Shown here piece by piece: positions 25,089-33,220 of a DNA stretch of 64,000 nt. Under the pieces are notes generated by a model. It had not been told where the DNA came from. It saw only the letters and a list, made by a program, of their open reading frames with translations, and ran no database searches. Position numbers and translations under genes: made by a program. The DNA lies in assembly GCF_029080175.1 (NCBI RefSeq), contig NZ_JARFJC010000031.1, one strand, 5' to 3'. The stretch is from Luteipulveratus flavus. GTDB taxonomy: Bacteria; Actinomycetota; Actinomycetes; Actinomycetales; Dermatophilaceae. The number at the start of each line of letters is the position of its first letter. The stretch's first letter is position 1.

Positions 25089-25178
25089 GCGCGAACGGTA
25101 TCGCCGGGCACCTCGTTATCCTCGCCTGGGACCGACAACGCAGCCGGTCCTCCGAACGAGAGCCGGGAGGCAATCACT

Positions 25179-26681
25179 GTGACGACGTTGACGCTGACGG
25201 ACCAGAAGACCGGCGAGGTGAAGGCAGACGTGCTGGTGCTCCTGTCCGTCACGCTCGACGACGGCGTACGCCTGGCCAGCACCGACGGGCTCTCCTCCGA
25301 GTCCGTGGACCACATCGGCGCCACCCTGACCGCGATCGGCGCCAAGGGCGGCGCGGACGAGGCCATCAAGCTCACCGGGGTGCCCGGCGTGACCGCTCCC
25401 ATCGTGGTCGTCGCCGGTACGGGCCTGGACCACGAGCCCACCGCCACCGACCACGAGTCGGTCCGCCGTGCGGTCGGCTCGGCCGTCCGCGGCCTGGCGG
25501 ACACCGGGCACGCGGCCGTCGCCGCCCCCGGCTCGGACGCCGAGCTGGCCGGTGCGGCCGCCGAGGGCGCGCTGTTCGGCGCCTACGCCTTCACCGCGTA
25601 CCGCAAGAAGGGTGGCGCGAAGGCGCCGGTCGAGCGGCTGACCGTCCTGAGCGGACAGGCCGGCGAGACGGCCGTCAAGGACGCGGTGCACCGGGCCGAG
25701 GTCGTCGCCGACAGCCAGGCGTGGGCCCGCGACCTGGTGAACACCCCGCCGAACGACCTCTACCCCGAGTCCTTCGCCGACGCGACCCGCCAGCGCCTGC
25801 AGGGCACCAAGGTCAAGGTCGACGTCATGGACGAGAAGGCGCTGGCCAAGGCCGGCTGCGGTGGTCTGATCGGGGTCGGGCGTGGCTCGTCCCGCCTGCC
25901 GCGCCTGGTCACGCTGACGTACAAGCCCGCGAAGGCGACCCGGCACATCGCGGTCGTCGGCAAGGGCATCACCTTCGACTCCGGTGGCCTGTGCATCAAG
26001 CCCGCCACCGGCATGGTGACCATGAAGTGCGACATGGCCGGCGCCGCGGCCGCGGCCGCGGCGGTCGACGCCGTCGCCCGGCTCGGCCTGCCCGTCGCGA
26101 TGACCGTCTACCTCTGCCTGGCCGAGAACATGACCGGCTCGGACGCCCAGCGCCCCGGAGACGTCGTCACGATGCGCAACGGCAAGAGCGTGGAGATCAT
26201 CAACACCGACGCCGAGGGCCGCCTCGTCATGGCGGACGGCCTCTCGTACGCCTCCGAGCAGCAGCCCGACCTGGTCATCGACATCGCCACCCTGACCGGC
26301 GCGGCCGTGATGGCGTTCGGCGGTCAGGTCGCGGCGGTTCTCGGCAACGACGACACGACCCGTGACCAGGTCATCGCGACTGCGGGGCGCGTCGGCGAGG
26401 ACGCCTGGGCGATGCCGCTGCGTGAGGAGCTGCGCAAGCACATGGACTCCGACGTCGCGGACGTCAAGCACACCGGCCAGAAGGAGGGCGGCGCCATCAC
26501 GGCGGCGCTGTTCCTGCGCGAGTTCGTCGGCGACGGCAAGAACGGCAAGCCGCTGCCGTGGGTGCACATCGACATCGCCGGTCCGGCGTTCAACGAGTCG
26601 TCCGCGCACGGCTACACGCCCAAGGGCGCCACCGGGTTCGGCGTGCGGACCCTCGTCGGCCTGGCCCAGGACCACGCCTGA
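25179..26681 (+). CDS. pepA: Leucyl aminopeptidase (M17 family)
   Basis: 500 residues; cytosolic hexameric di-metal aminopeptidase. Catalytic-domain motifs: VVGKGITFDSGGLCIKP (metal Lys and Asp), KCDMAGAAAA, the family signature NTDAEGRLVMADGL with Asp, Glu and Arg, and IDIATLTGA. GTG at 25179 is preceded by GGGAGG with 8 bases spacing. TATCCT at 25117-25122 is a possible -10. The N-terminal domain (to about residue 170) is the variable macro-like part. Confidence 0.95.
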   Translation: MTTLTLTDQKTGEVKADVLVLLSVTLDDGVRLASTDGLSSESVDHIGATLTAIGAKGGADEAIKLTGVPGVTAPIVVVAGTGLDHEPTATDHESVRRAVGSAVRGLADTGHAAVAAPGSDAELAGAAAEGALFGAYAFTAYRKKGGAKAPVERLTVLSGQAGETAVKDAVHRAEVVADSQAWARDLVNTPPNDLYPESFADATRQRLQGTKVKVDVMDEKALAKAGCGGLIGVGRGSSRLPRLVTLTYKPAKATRHIAVVGKGITFDSGGLCIKPATGMVTMKCDMAGAAAAAAAVDAVARLGLPVAMTVYLCLAENMTGSDAQRPGDVVTMRNGKSVEIINTDAEGRLVMADGLSYASEQQPDLVIDIATLTGAAVMAFGGQVAAVLGNDDTTRDQVIATAGRVGEDAWAMPLREELRKHMDSDVADVKHTGQKEGGAITAALFLREFVGDGKNGKPLPWVHIDIAGPAFNESSAHGYTPKGATGFGVRTLVGLAQDHA

Positions 26682-26687
26682 GGAAGA

Positions 26688-26737
26688 CACGACGAGAGGG
26701 GCCGGTGCGCGTCTGCGACCCGGCCCCTCTCGTCGTG
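26688..26737 (+). terminator. Strong bidirectional terminator after pepA
   Basis: Perfect 18-bp stem (CACGACGAGAGGGGCCGG and its complement) with a 14-base loop between the convergent pepA and DUF5302 genes. Confidence 0.78.
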
Positions 26738-26746
26738 CTGGTGGCC

Positions 26747-26941
26747 TCAGCCCCCGGACTTGCGGCGGAACATCTGCTGCGCGCCGCTGGTCTCCGGACC
26801 GTGGGATCCGTGCACCTTGCTGCGCGCGGAGTGGTCGGACACGTCGCTGCCGCCGTGGGACTTCTTCTTGTCCAGCGCCTCGCGGAACTTGCGCTTGGTG
26901 TCCTCGTCCGGTCCGGCGTTCTGGTCTGATCCGTCAGCCAT
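26747..26941 (-). CDS. DUF5302 small protein
   Basis: 64 residues, highly charged and probably disordered: DEDTKRKFREALDKKKS in the middle and the conserved C-terminus KVHGSHGPETSGAQQMFRRKSG, the features that define DUF5302 in actinobacteria. A strong CAGGAGG precedes the ATG. Function unknown. Single gene facing the terminator of pepA. Confidence 0.82.
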   Translation of the reverse strand: MADGSDQNAGPDEDTKRKFREALDKKKSHGGSDVSDHSARSKVHGSHGPETSGAQQMFRRKSGG

Positions 26942-27142
26942 GGTGTCCTCCTGATCGTTGGGCTCCTGGGCGTGCCGTCACTCTCGCACGCGCTCGGCTC
27001 GGCCCGCCAGGCAATTGCCCGATCGGCGCACCACCTCGGTGATGGCGCTCGAGAGCCGGGTGCCAAGATGGGCTCAGCGTCGGCCCGCCAGGACGTCGGG
27101 TCGCGCCGGACGACCGCACAGACGCAAGGGAGCGTTGGCACC

Positions 27143-28522
27143 ATGACGGCAGAGGCCGCACCGACCCACGACATCGTCATCCTCGGAGGCGGCAGCGGCG
27201 GATACGCCTGCGCGCTGCGCGCGGCCGAGCTCGGCCTGTCGGTCGCACTCGTCGAGAAGGACAAGCTCGGCGGGACCTGCCTGCACCAGGGCTGTATCCC
27301 GACCAAGGCGCTGCTGCACGCCGCCGAGGTCGCCGACTCCGCCCGGCACGGTGAGTCGTTCGGGGTCAAGACCACCTTCGAGTCGGTCGACATGAGCGGC
27401 GTGCACCGCTACAAGGACGGCGTCGTCAGCCGTCTGCACAAGGGCCTGCAGGGTCTGGTGAAGGCGCGCAAGGTCGAGTACGTCGAAGGCGCCGGCCGGC
27501 TCACCGGTCCGAGCTCGGTGACCGTCGGGGACCGTGTCCTCACCGGCAAGCACGTCGTGCTGGCGACCGGCTCGTACGCCCGTACGCTGCCCGGCCTGGA
27601 GATCGGCGGCCGCATCGTCACCAGCGAGCAGGCCCTGACCCTCGACCACGTCCCCAGCCGTGTCGTGGTCCTCGGCGGCGGCGTGATCGGCGTCGAGTTC
27701 GCCTCCGTCTTCAGGTCGTTCGGCGCCGAGGTCACCATCGTGGAGGCGCTCCCCCGGCTCGTGGCGGCCGAGGACGAGGCCGTCTCCAAGCAGCTGGAGC
27801 GCTCTTTCCGCAAGCGCAAGATCGCGTTCAAGACCGGCGTGAAGTTCACCGGCGCCACGCAGAAGGGCGACGTCGTCACCGTCTCGCTGGAGTCCGGCGA
27901 CAGCATCGAGACCGACCTCCTGCTGGTCGCGGTCGGTCGCGGCCCGGTCACCGACGGCCTCGGGTACGACGAGGTCGGCGTCGCGATGGAGCGCGGGTTC
28001 GTCCTCACCGACGAGCGCCTGCGCACCAACGTCCCGGGTGTCTTCGCCGTCGGCGACATCGTCCCCGGTCTCCAGCTGGCGCACCGCGGGTTCGCCCAGG
28101 GCATCTTCGTCGCCGAGGAGATCGCCGGGTTGTCGCCGGCACCCATCGTCGAGTCCGGCATCCCGCGAGTCACCTACTGCGACCCCGAGATCGCCTCGGT
28201 CGGCCTCACCGAGGCCCAGGCCAAGGAGGCGCACGGCGAGGTCGAGACGGTCGAGTACAACCTCGGCGGCAACGGCAAGAGCCAGATCCTGGGTACCCAG
28301 GGCTTCGTGAAGCTCGTGCGCGCCAAGGACGGTCCCGTCGTGGGCGTCCACATGGTCGGTGCCCGGATGGGCGAGCAGGTCGGCGAGGCACAGCTCATCG
28401 TCGGTTGGGAGGCCCTGCCCGACGACGTCGCGCAGCTCATCCACGCCCACCCGACGCAGAACGAGGCGCTCGGCGAGGCCCATCTCGCCCTCGCCGGCAA
28501 GCCGCTCCACCTGCACAGCTGA
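27143..28522 (+). CDS. lpd: Dihydrolipoyl dehydrogenase (E3)
   Basis: 459 residues, FAD-dependent disulfide reductase that reoxidises dihydrolipoyl groups of 2-oxoacid dehydrogenases and the glycine cleavage system. Motifs: FAD site DIVILGGGSGGYACALRA, redox disulfide GGTCLHQGCIPTKALLH, NAD site VVVLGGGVIGVEFASVF, second FAD motif GVFAVGDIVPGLQLAH, and the catalytic dyad HAHPTQNEALGEA at the C-terminus. ATG with AAGGGAG 10 bases upstream. The E2 gene follows after 70 bases, so they may share transcription. Confidence 0.96.
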   Translation: MTAEAAPTHDIVILGGGSGGYACALRAAELGLSVALVEKDKLGGTCLHQGCIPTKALLHAAEVADSARHGESFGVKTTFESVDMSGVHRYKDGVVSRLHKGLQGLVKARKVEYVEGAGRLTGPSSVTVGDRVLTGKHVVLATGSYARTLPGLEIGGRIVTSEQALTLDHVPSRVVVLGGGVIGVEFASVFRSFGAEVTIVEALPRLVAAEDEAVSKQLERSFRKRKIAFKTGVKFTGATQKGDVVTVSLESGDSIETDLLLVAVGRGPVTDGLGYDEVGVAMERGFVLTDERLRTNVPGVFAVGDIVPGLQLAHRGFAQGIFVAEEIAGLSPAPIVESGIPRVTYCDPEIASVGLTEAQAKEAHGEVETVEYNLGGNGKSQILGTQGFVKLVRAKDGPVVGVHMVGARMGEQVGEAQLIVGWEALPDDVAQLIHAHPTQNEALGEAHLALAGKPLHLHS

Positions 28523-28592
28523 CGGATGATCTCCATGACACCCGCGCCGACAACACTGCACATCCGCCACCAGATCCAGGAGACTGTCACCC

Positions 28593-30557
28593 ATGTCTGA
28601 ACGTGTGACCATGCCCGCCCTCGGAGAGTCCGTCACCGAGGGCACCGTGACCCGGTGGCTGAAGAACGTCGGCGACGAGGTGGCGGTCGACGAGCCGTTG
28701 CTGGAGGTCTCGACCGACAAGGTCGACACCGAGATCCCCTCCCCCGTCGCGGGCACGCTGCAGGAGGTGCTCGTCCAGGAGGACGAGACCGTTCCGGTCG
28801 GCGCCGACCTCGCGGTCGTCGGGGACGGTGCCGCTCCCTCCGGTGATGGGCAGGCGTCGGAGCCGGAGCAGAAGGCTGACGACAGCGCCGAGCAGGCGCA
28901 GCCTGCCGAGGCGGAACAGCCTGCCGAGGCGGAGCAGCCTGCGTCGACCCCCGCGCCGACCTCCGGTGGCGAGTCCTCCTCGGAAGGCGGGAGCGGCCAG
29001 CCGGCCGAGGGCGGCCAGGCGCAGGGCGGTGGCGAGGTGAGCGGTGGCGAGACCGTGACCATGCCGGCGCTCGGCGAGTCCGTCACCGAGGGCACGATCA
29101 CCCGCTGGCTCAAGGCCGAGGGTGACGAGGTGGCCGTCGACGAGCCGCTGCTGGAGGTGTCCACCGACAAGGTCGACACCGAGATCCCCTCACCGGCCGC
29201 AGGCACGCTGACCAAGATCCTGGTCCAGGAGGACGAGACCGTCCCGGTCGGCGCCGACCTGGCGATCGTCGGCGGTCAGGCCGCCGGTGGTGGCGCCGCA
29301 GCCCCGCAGGAGGAGAAGCCGGCTCCGCAGGAGGAGACGCCCGCCGAGCCCGAGCAGAAGCAGTCCGAGCCCGAGCCGAAGGCGGCCGAGCCGGAGCAGT
29401 CCTCGGCATCCGACGCGCAGAAGGCGCCCTCCACCGAGCAGCCGGCCGAGGACGAGCCCACCCCGCAGCCCGCGGAGGAGAACCGCGCCGAGCAGCCGGC
29501 CGCCCAGGGTGCGCCGCAGCAGCCGGTGTCCGCGCAGCCGCCTACCCAGCAGGCCGCCCCCGCCTCGAGCACCTCCACCGCGCCGTCCGGTTCGGGCACG
29601 GCAGCCGGTGGCGACGAGGGCAGAGACGCTGCCGCGTACGTCACGCCGCTGGTCCGCAAGCTGGCGTCGGAGAAGAACGTCGACCTCGCCGGCGTGACCG
29701 GTACCGGGGTCGGTGGCCGCATCCGCAAGCAGGACGTGCTCGCCGCCGCCGAGGCTGCTGCTGCGCCGGCGCAGGCCGAGCCGGCTCCCGCCGCCGCCGC
29801 TCCGAGCGGTGGCGGTGGCGGTGCGAGCAAGACGCTCGCCGCCGTCTCACCGAAGCGTGGGACCACCGAGAAGATGAGCCGGATGCGCAAGCTCATCGCC
29901 ACCCGGATGGTCGAGTCGCTGCAGGTCTCCGCCCAGCTGACGACGGTCCTCGAGGTCGACGTCACCAAGATCGCCCGTCTGCGCGCTCGCGCGAAGGCCG
30001 ACTTCGAGCAGCGCGAGGGCGTGAAGCTGAGCTTCCTGCCGTTCTTCGCCCTGGCCGCCGTCGAAGCGCTCAAGGCGTACCCGCAGGTCAACGCCAGCGT
30101 CGAGGGCGACTCGATCGTCTACCACGCGAGCGAGAACCTCGGCATCGCGGTCGACACGGAGAAGGGGCTGTTCGTCCCGGTCGTCCAGAACGCCGGTGAC
30201 CTGAACATCGCCGGTCTCGCGCGCAAGATCGCCGACCTCGCCGAGCGCACCCGCGACAACAAGGTCAAGCCGGACGAGCTCGGTGGCGGCACGTTCACGC
30301 TCACCAACACCGGCAGCCGCGGTGCGCTGTTCGACACCCCGATCATCAACCAGCCGCAGGTCGGCATCCTCGGGACGGGCGCGGTCGTCAAGCGGCCCGT
30401 CGTCGTCACCGACGCCGACGGCGGGGAGACGATCGCGATCCGGTCCATGGTCTACCTGGCGCTGTCCTACGACCACCGGATCGTGGACGGAGCCGACGCC
30501 GCTCGCTTCCTGACCGCGATCAAGGAGCGCCTCGAAGAGGGCGCCTTCGAGGTCTGA
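28593..30557 (+). CDS. sucB: Dihydrolipoyl acyltransferase (E2) with two lipoyl domains
   Basis: 654 residues. Domain order: lipoyl 1 (residues 1-76), a linker rich in Glu, Pro, Ala and Gln, lipoyl 2 (about 152-228), a second long linker, an E3-binding domain (YVTPLVRKLASEKNVDLAGVTGTG...RIRKQDVLAA, about 350-387) and the catalytic domain with DHRIVDGADAARF. Both lipoyl domains carry the lipoylation Lys in EVSTDKVDTEIPSP. The gene is the E2 shared by pyruvate and/or 2-oxoglutarate dehydrogenase in actinobacteria (DlaT in mycobacteria); which E1 it serves is not shown. AGGAGA ribosome site. TIGR01777 follows 11 bases later. Confidence 0.94.
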   Translation: MSERVTMPALGESVTEGTVTRWLKNVGDEVAVDEPLLEVSTDKVDTEIPSPVAGTLQEVLVQEDETVPVGADLAVVGDGAAPSGDGQASEPEQKADDSAEQAQPAEAEQPAEAEQPASTPAPTSGGESSSEGGSGQPAEGGQAQGGGEVSGGETVTMPALGESVTEGTITRWLKAEGDEVAVDEPLLEVSTDKVDTEIPSPAAGTLTKILVQEDETVPVGADLAIVGGQAAGGGAAAPQEEKPAPQEETPAEPEQKQSEPEPKAAEPEQSSASDAQKAPSTEQPAEDEPTPQPAEENRAEQPAAQGAPQQPVSAQPPTQQAAPASSTSTAPSGSGTAAGGDEGRDAAAYVTPLVRKLASEKNVDLAGVTGTGVGGRIRKQDVLAAAEAAAAPAQAEPAPAAAAPSGGGGGASKTLAAVSPKRGTTEKMSRMRKLIATRMVESLQVSAQLTTVLEVDVTKIARLRARAKADFEQREGVKLSFLPFFALAAVEALKAYPQVNASVEGDSIVYHASENLGIAVDTEKGLFVPVVQNAGDLNIAGLARKIADLAERTRDNKVKPDELGGGTFTLTNTGSRGALFDTPIINQPQVGILGTGAVVKRPVVVTDADGGETIAIRSMVYLALSYDHRIVDGADAARFLTAIKERLEEGAFEV

Positions 30558-30568
30558 GGGAGACGAAC

Positions 30569-31465
30569 ATGACACAGCGCGTCGCCATCACCGGCTCGTC
30601 CGGACTGATCGGCGGCGCGCTGTCGTCGTCGCTGCGCGACCGCGGGGACGAGGTGGTGCACCTCGTGCGCCGGCCCGCGCGGGAGCCGCACGAGGTGACC
30701 TGGGACCCGAGCAGGCACCAGCTCGACCCGGCCGCCCTGGAGGGCGTGACCGCCGTGGTCAACCTCGCCGGTGCCGGGGTGGGCGACCACCGATGGACCG
30801 ACTCCTACAAGCGCACGCTCGTCCGGTCGCGGCTGGACAGCACGAGCACCGTGGTGGACGCCATGACCGCGCAGGGCCACCCGATCCGGCTCGTCAGCGG
30901 GTCGGCGATGGGCTACTACGGCAACCGCGGTGACGACGACCTCGACGAGACCAGCGCCAAGGGCGACGGCTTCCTCGCCGACCTCGTCCGGGACTGGGAG
31001 GCGGCCGCCGCACCGGCGGTGGAGGCCGGCTGCCCGACCGCGTTCGTCCGTACCTCACTCGTGCTCTCCCGTCGCGGCGGGGTGCTGCAACGCATCGCGA
31101 CCCTGGCGCGGCTGGGCCTGAACGGACCACTCGGCAACGGGCGCCAGTGGTGGTCCTGGATCAGCCTGACCGACGAGGTCCGAGCCATCGTCCATCTGAT
31201 CGACCACCCCGAGGTGACCGGCCCGGTCAACCTCTCCGCGCCGGAGCCGGTGCGCCAGAAGGACTTCGCCCACGCGCTGGGCCGCGCGGTCCATCGACCG
31301 GCCGTCCTTCCTGCACCCGCGTTCGCGTTGCGCGTCGTCCTCGGCGAGATGGTGCAGGACATTCTCGGCAGCCAGCGGCTGCGGCCGTCGGTGCTTGAGC
31401 AGCAGGGATTCACCTGGGAGCATCCCGGGCTCGACGAGGCGCTGCGCGGCGAACTGCGCGACTGA
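30569..31465 (+). CDS. TIGR01777 family NAD-dependent epimerase-like protein
   Basis: 298 residues: N-terminal short-chain dehydrogenase fold (VAITGSSGLIGGALSSSLRDRG nucleotide loop, then VTAVVNLAGAGVGDHRW, SGSAMGYYGNRGDD) and a C-terminal DUF1731 domain (VLPAPAFALRVVLGEMVQDILGSQRLRPSVLEQQGF). The typical SDR Tyr-x-x-x-Lys is not obvious, so catalysis is uncertain. It follows E2 closely and precedes lipB in the conserved actinobacterial order (Rv2216), here with a kinase-citrate synthase insertion between. Function unknown. Confidence 0.9.
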   Translation: MTQRVAITGSSGLIGGALSSSLRDRGDEVVHLVRRPAREPHEVTWDPSRHQLDPAALEGVTAVVNLAGAGVGDHRWTDSYKRTLVRSRLDSTSTVVDAMTAQGHPIRLVSGSAMGYYGNRGDDDLDETSAKGDGFLADLVRDWEAAAAPAVEAGCPTAFVRTSLVLSRRGGVLQRIATLARLGLNGPLGNGRQWWSWISLTDEVRAIVHLIDHPEVTGPVNLSAPEPVRQKDFAHALGRAVHRPAVLPAPAFALRVVLGEMVQDILGSQRLRPSVLEQQGFTWEHPGLDEALRGELRD

Positions 31466-31472
31466 GGACCGG

Positions 31473-33152
31473 TCAGCGCGGCGTCCAGGTGTCGATCCGC
31501 CAGCCGTGCGTCGTCCACCCCAGGGTCACCACCGCCTGCTCCCCCGCACTCGCCGGCACCGTGGTCCGCCTGCTCCCCTCCACCAGGGTGTACGCCGAGC
31601 GGTCGACCATCACGTCGACGAGGACGTGGTCGCCGGCCACCTCGACGGCGGCGCGCCGCACCGTGAAGGTCAGTCCCTCGTACCGTGCCGAGCGTGCGGC
31701 GGCCCGCTGGAGGTCGCCGCGGTCCTGGGTCCAGGCGGCAGAGCCCGTCACGAACGCGCCGCCGAGGTCGCTCTCCCGACCGGAGATCCAGGCGCGCGCC
31801 CGGGCGTCCGCCAGAGCCTGAACCACGCCCGCCGGATCGCTGCCGGCGGCCTCGGCCGAGGCCGGGTCGGCGGTGTGACGGACGCCGTTCGGATGTCCGG
31901 ATGTCGGGGAGCTCGGACGAGGCACGGGAGCAGCGGCTCGTGCTGTCGCTGTCGACGCAGCACGGGCCGGGGACGGCACCCTGCTCACCGTTGAAGCGCT
32001 GCTCGTGAGGCGCGTCGCCGTCGGTCGAGGCGTCGCGGTGCTGGAGACCGGTGTCCGGGCCGTCGAGCGCGGCGCGGCGGTCGCCGGCGTCCCACTGGTC
32101 GCACTCGGTCCCGGTCGAGCCGTCGACACGGTCTGCGGCTTCGGCCCGGCGCCCGTCGCCGACGGGCCGATCGCCGCGTACCCGGCACACGCCGCACCGA
32201 TGACACCGGCGACCACTGCAGTACGCGCGACGAGGGGCTGCCTCCACCACGCCACGACGTCCACCGCGGCGACCGGCTCGGCCCGCTCCCTGATCCGCTG
32301 GGTGAGACCAGCGGCGGGATCCGCGGCCGGCGCCGCACGTCGGCCGGTGGAACCCGCGACGGGTGCCGGCTCCGGCGCCGCGATGTCCCAGAGCCGCAGG
32401 GCGAGCTCGCCGGGCTCCGGCCGTGACTCCGGCGTGTGCGCGAGCGCGGTCAGCACGAGGTCGCGCAGCGCCTGCGGGGCCTGCGGGGCCACCTCGTCCA
32501 GGCCCGGACGCAGAGCGGCGGGCTCCGGCGGCCGCCCGACCAGCGCCGTCCAGGCGACAGCGCCCAGGGCGTACACGTCGGCGGGCGGCTCAGGCACGCC
32601 ACCGTCGAGGACCTCCGGCGCGACGAACCCCTCGGTCCCCCAGACCCGCGGGTCGCTCATGCCGGCGAGCCGCGCCACGCCGAGGTCGGCGATCAACGGC
32701 CGTCCGTCGTCGGTCAGCAGGATGTTCGACGGCGAGAGGTCGCCGTGCACGAGGCCGAGGGAGTGCAGGTCGTGGACCGCGCGGGCGACCGGGCAGAGCA
32801 CGGTGACGAGCTCGCCGACGGTGAGATGACCGCGCCCCGCGATGGCGTCGGCCAGCGACCCGCCCTCGGCCAGCTCGGTGATCAGCGCGAGCCGGCGAAC
32901 GCCGCCCGACTCCACCAGCACGGTGTCCCGCAGCCGCAGCACGTGGTCGTGCTCGATCCGTCCGAGCAACGACAGCTCCGTACCCGCGTCCTCGCCGTCG
33001 TGCAGCATCTTCGCGGCGAGGCGCGCCCCGTCGCTGTCCCGGATGACGGTCCACACCTCGCCGGCGCCACCGGCACCGAGGAACGGCCCCGTACGGAAGC
33101 CCGGGATCACCGGCGGGACAGGCGGATTCGACGTGGGCGGGTCGAGCGGCAT
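31473..33152 (-). CDS. Ser/Thr protein kinase with atypical catalytic motifs and an extracytoplasmic tail
   Basis: 559 residues. Kinase domain at about 15-260: glycine loop GAGGAGEV, ATP Lys in LAAKML (about 48), HGDLSPSN in place of HRDxKxxN, ADLGVAR in place of DFG, and APEVL. A membrane helix follows (ARTAVVAGVIGAACAGYAAIG, about 310), then about 110 residues rich in Thr, Ser, Pro and Ala and a C-terminal domain (VVQALADARARAWISGRES...WRIDTWTPR). The Asp residues needed for catalysis remain, but the HRD Arg is lost, as in kinases not activated by loop phosphorylation. ATG at 33152 preferred over a TTG at 33173 and GTG at 33161. Divergent from a citrate synthase-like gene. Confidence 0.87.
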   Translation of the reverse strand: MPLDPPTSNPPVPPVIPGFRTGPFLGAGGAGEVWTVIRDSDGARLAAKMLHDGEDAGTELSLLGRIEHDHVLRLRDTVLVESGGVRRLALITELAEGGSLADAIAGRGHLTVGELVTVLCPVARAVHDLHSLGLVHGDLSPSNILLTDDGRPLIADLGVARLAGMSDPRVWGTEGFVAPEVLDGGVPEPPADVYALGAVAWTALVGRPPEPAALRPGLDEVAPQAPQALRDLVLTALAHTPESRPEPGELALRLWDIAAPEPAPVAGSTGRRAAPAADPAAGLTQRIRERAEPVAAVDVVAWWRQPLVARTAVVAGVIGAACAGYAAIGPSATGAGPKPQTVSTARPGPSATSGTPATAAPRSTARTPVSSTATPRPTATRLTSSASTVSRVPSPARAASTATARAAAPVPRPSSPTSGHPNGVRHTADPASAEAAGSDPAGVVQALADARARAWISGRESDLGGAFVTGSAAWTQDRGDLQRAAARSARYEGLTFTVRRAAVEVAGDHVLVDVMVDRSAYTLVEGSRRTTVPASAGEQAVVTLGWTTHGWRIDTWTPR

Positions 33153-33207
33153 GAGGGACACAGTGCCATCCAACGACGCTGCGAAACGTTGTCCACAGGC
33201 ACCGGGA

Positions 33208-33213
33208 TAGGTT
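33208..33213 (+). promoter_or_regulatory. -10 element for leaderless mRNA of the HTH-citrate synthase gene
   Basis: TAGGTT, 7 bases before the ATG at 33221; this favours the ATG over a TTG at 33212. Confidence 0.5.
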
Positions 33214-33220
33214 GCCGACC

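Noticed and set aside
27074..29215. 713-codon open frame antisense to lpd and E2
   Set aside because: Shadow of GC-rich coding strands; the plus-strand products are complete conserved enzymes and the antisense translation has no family-like sequence.
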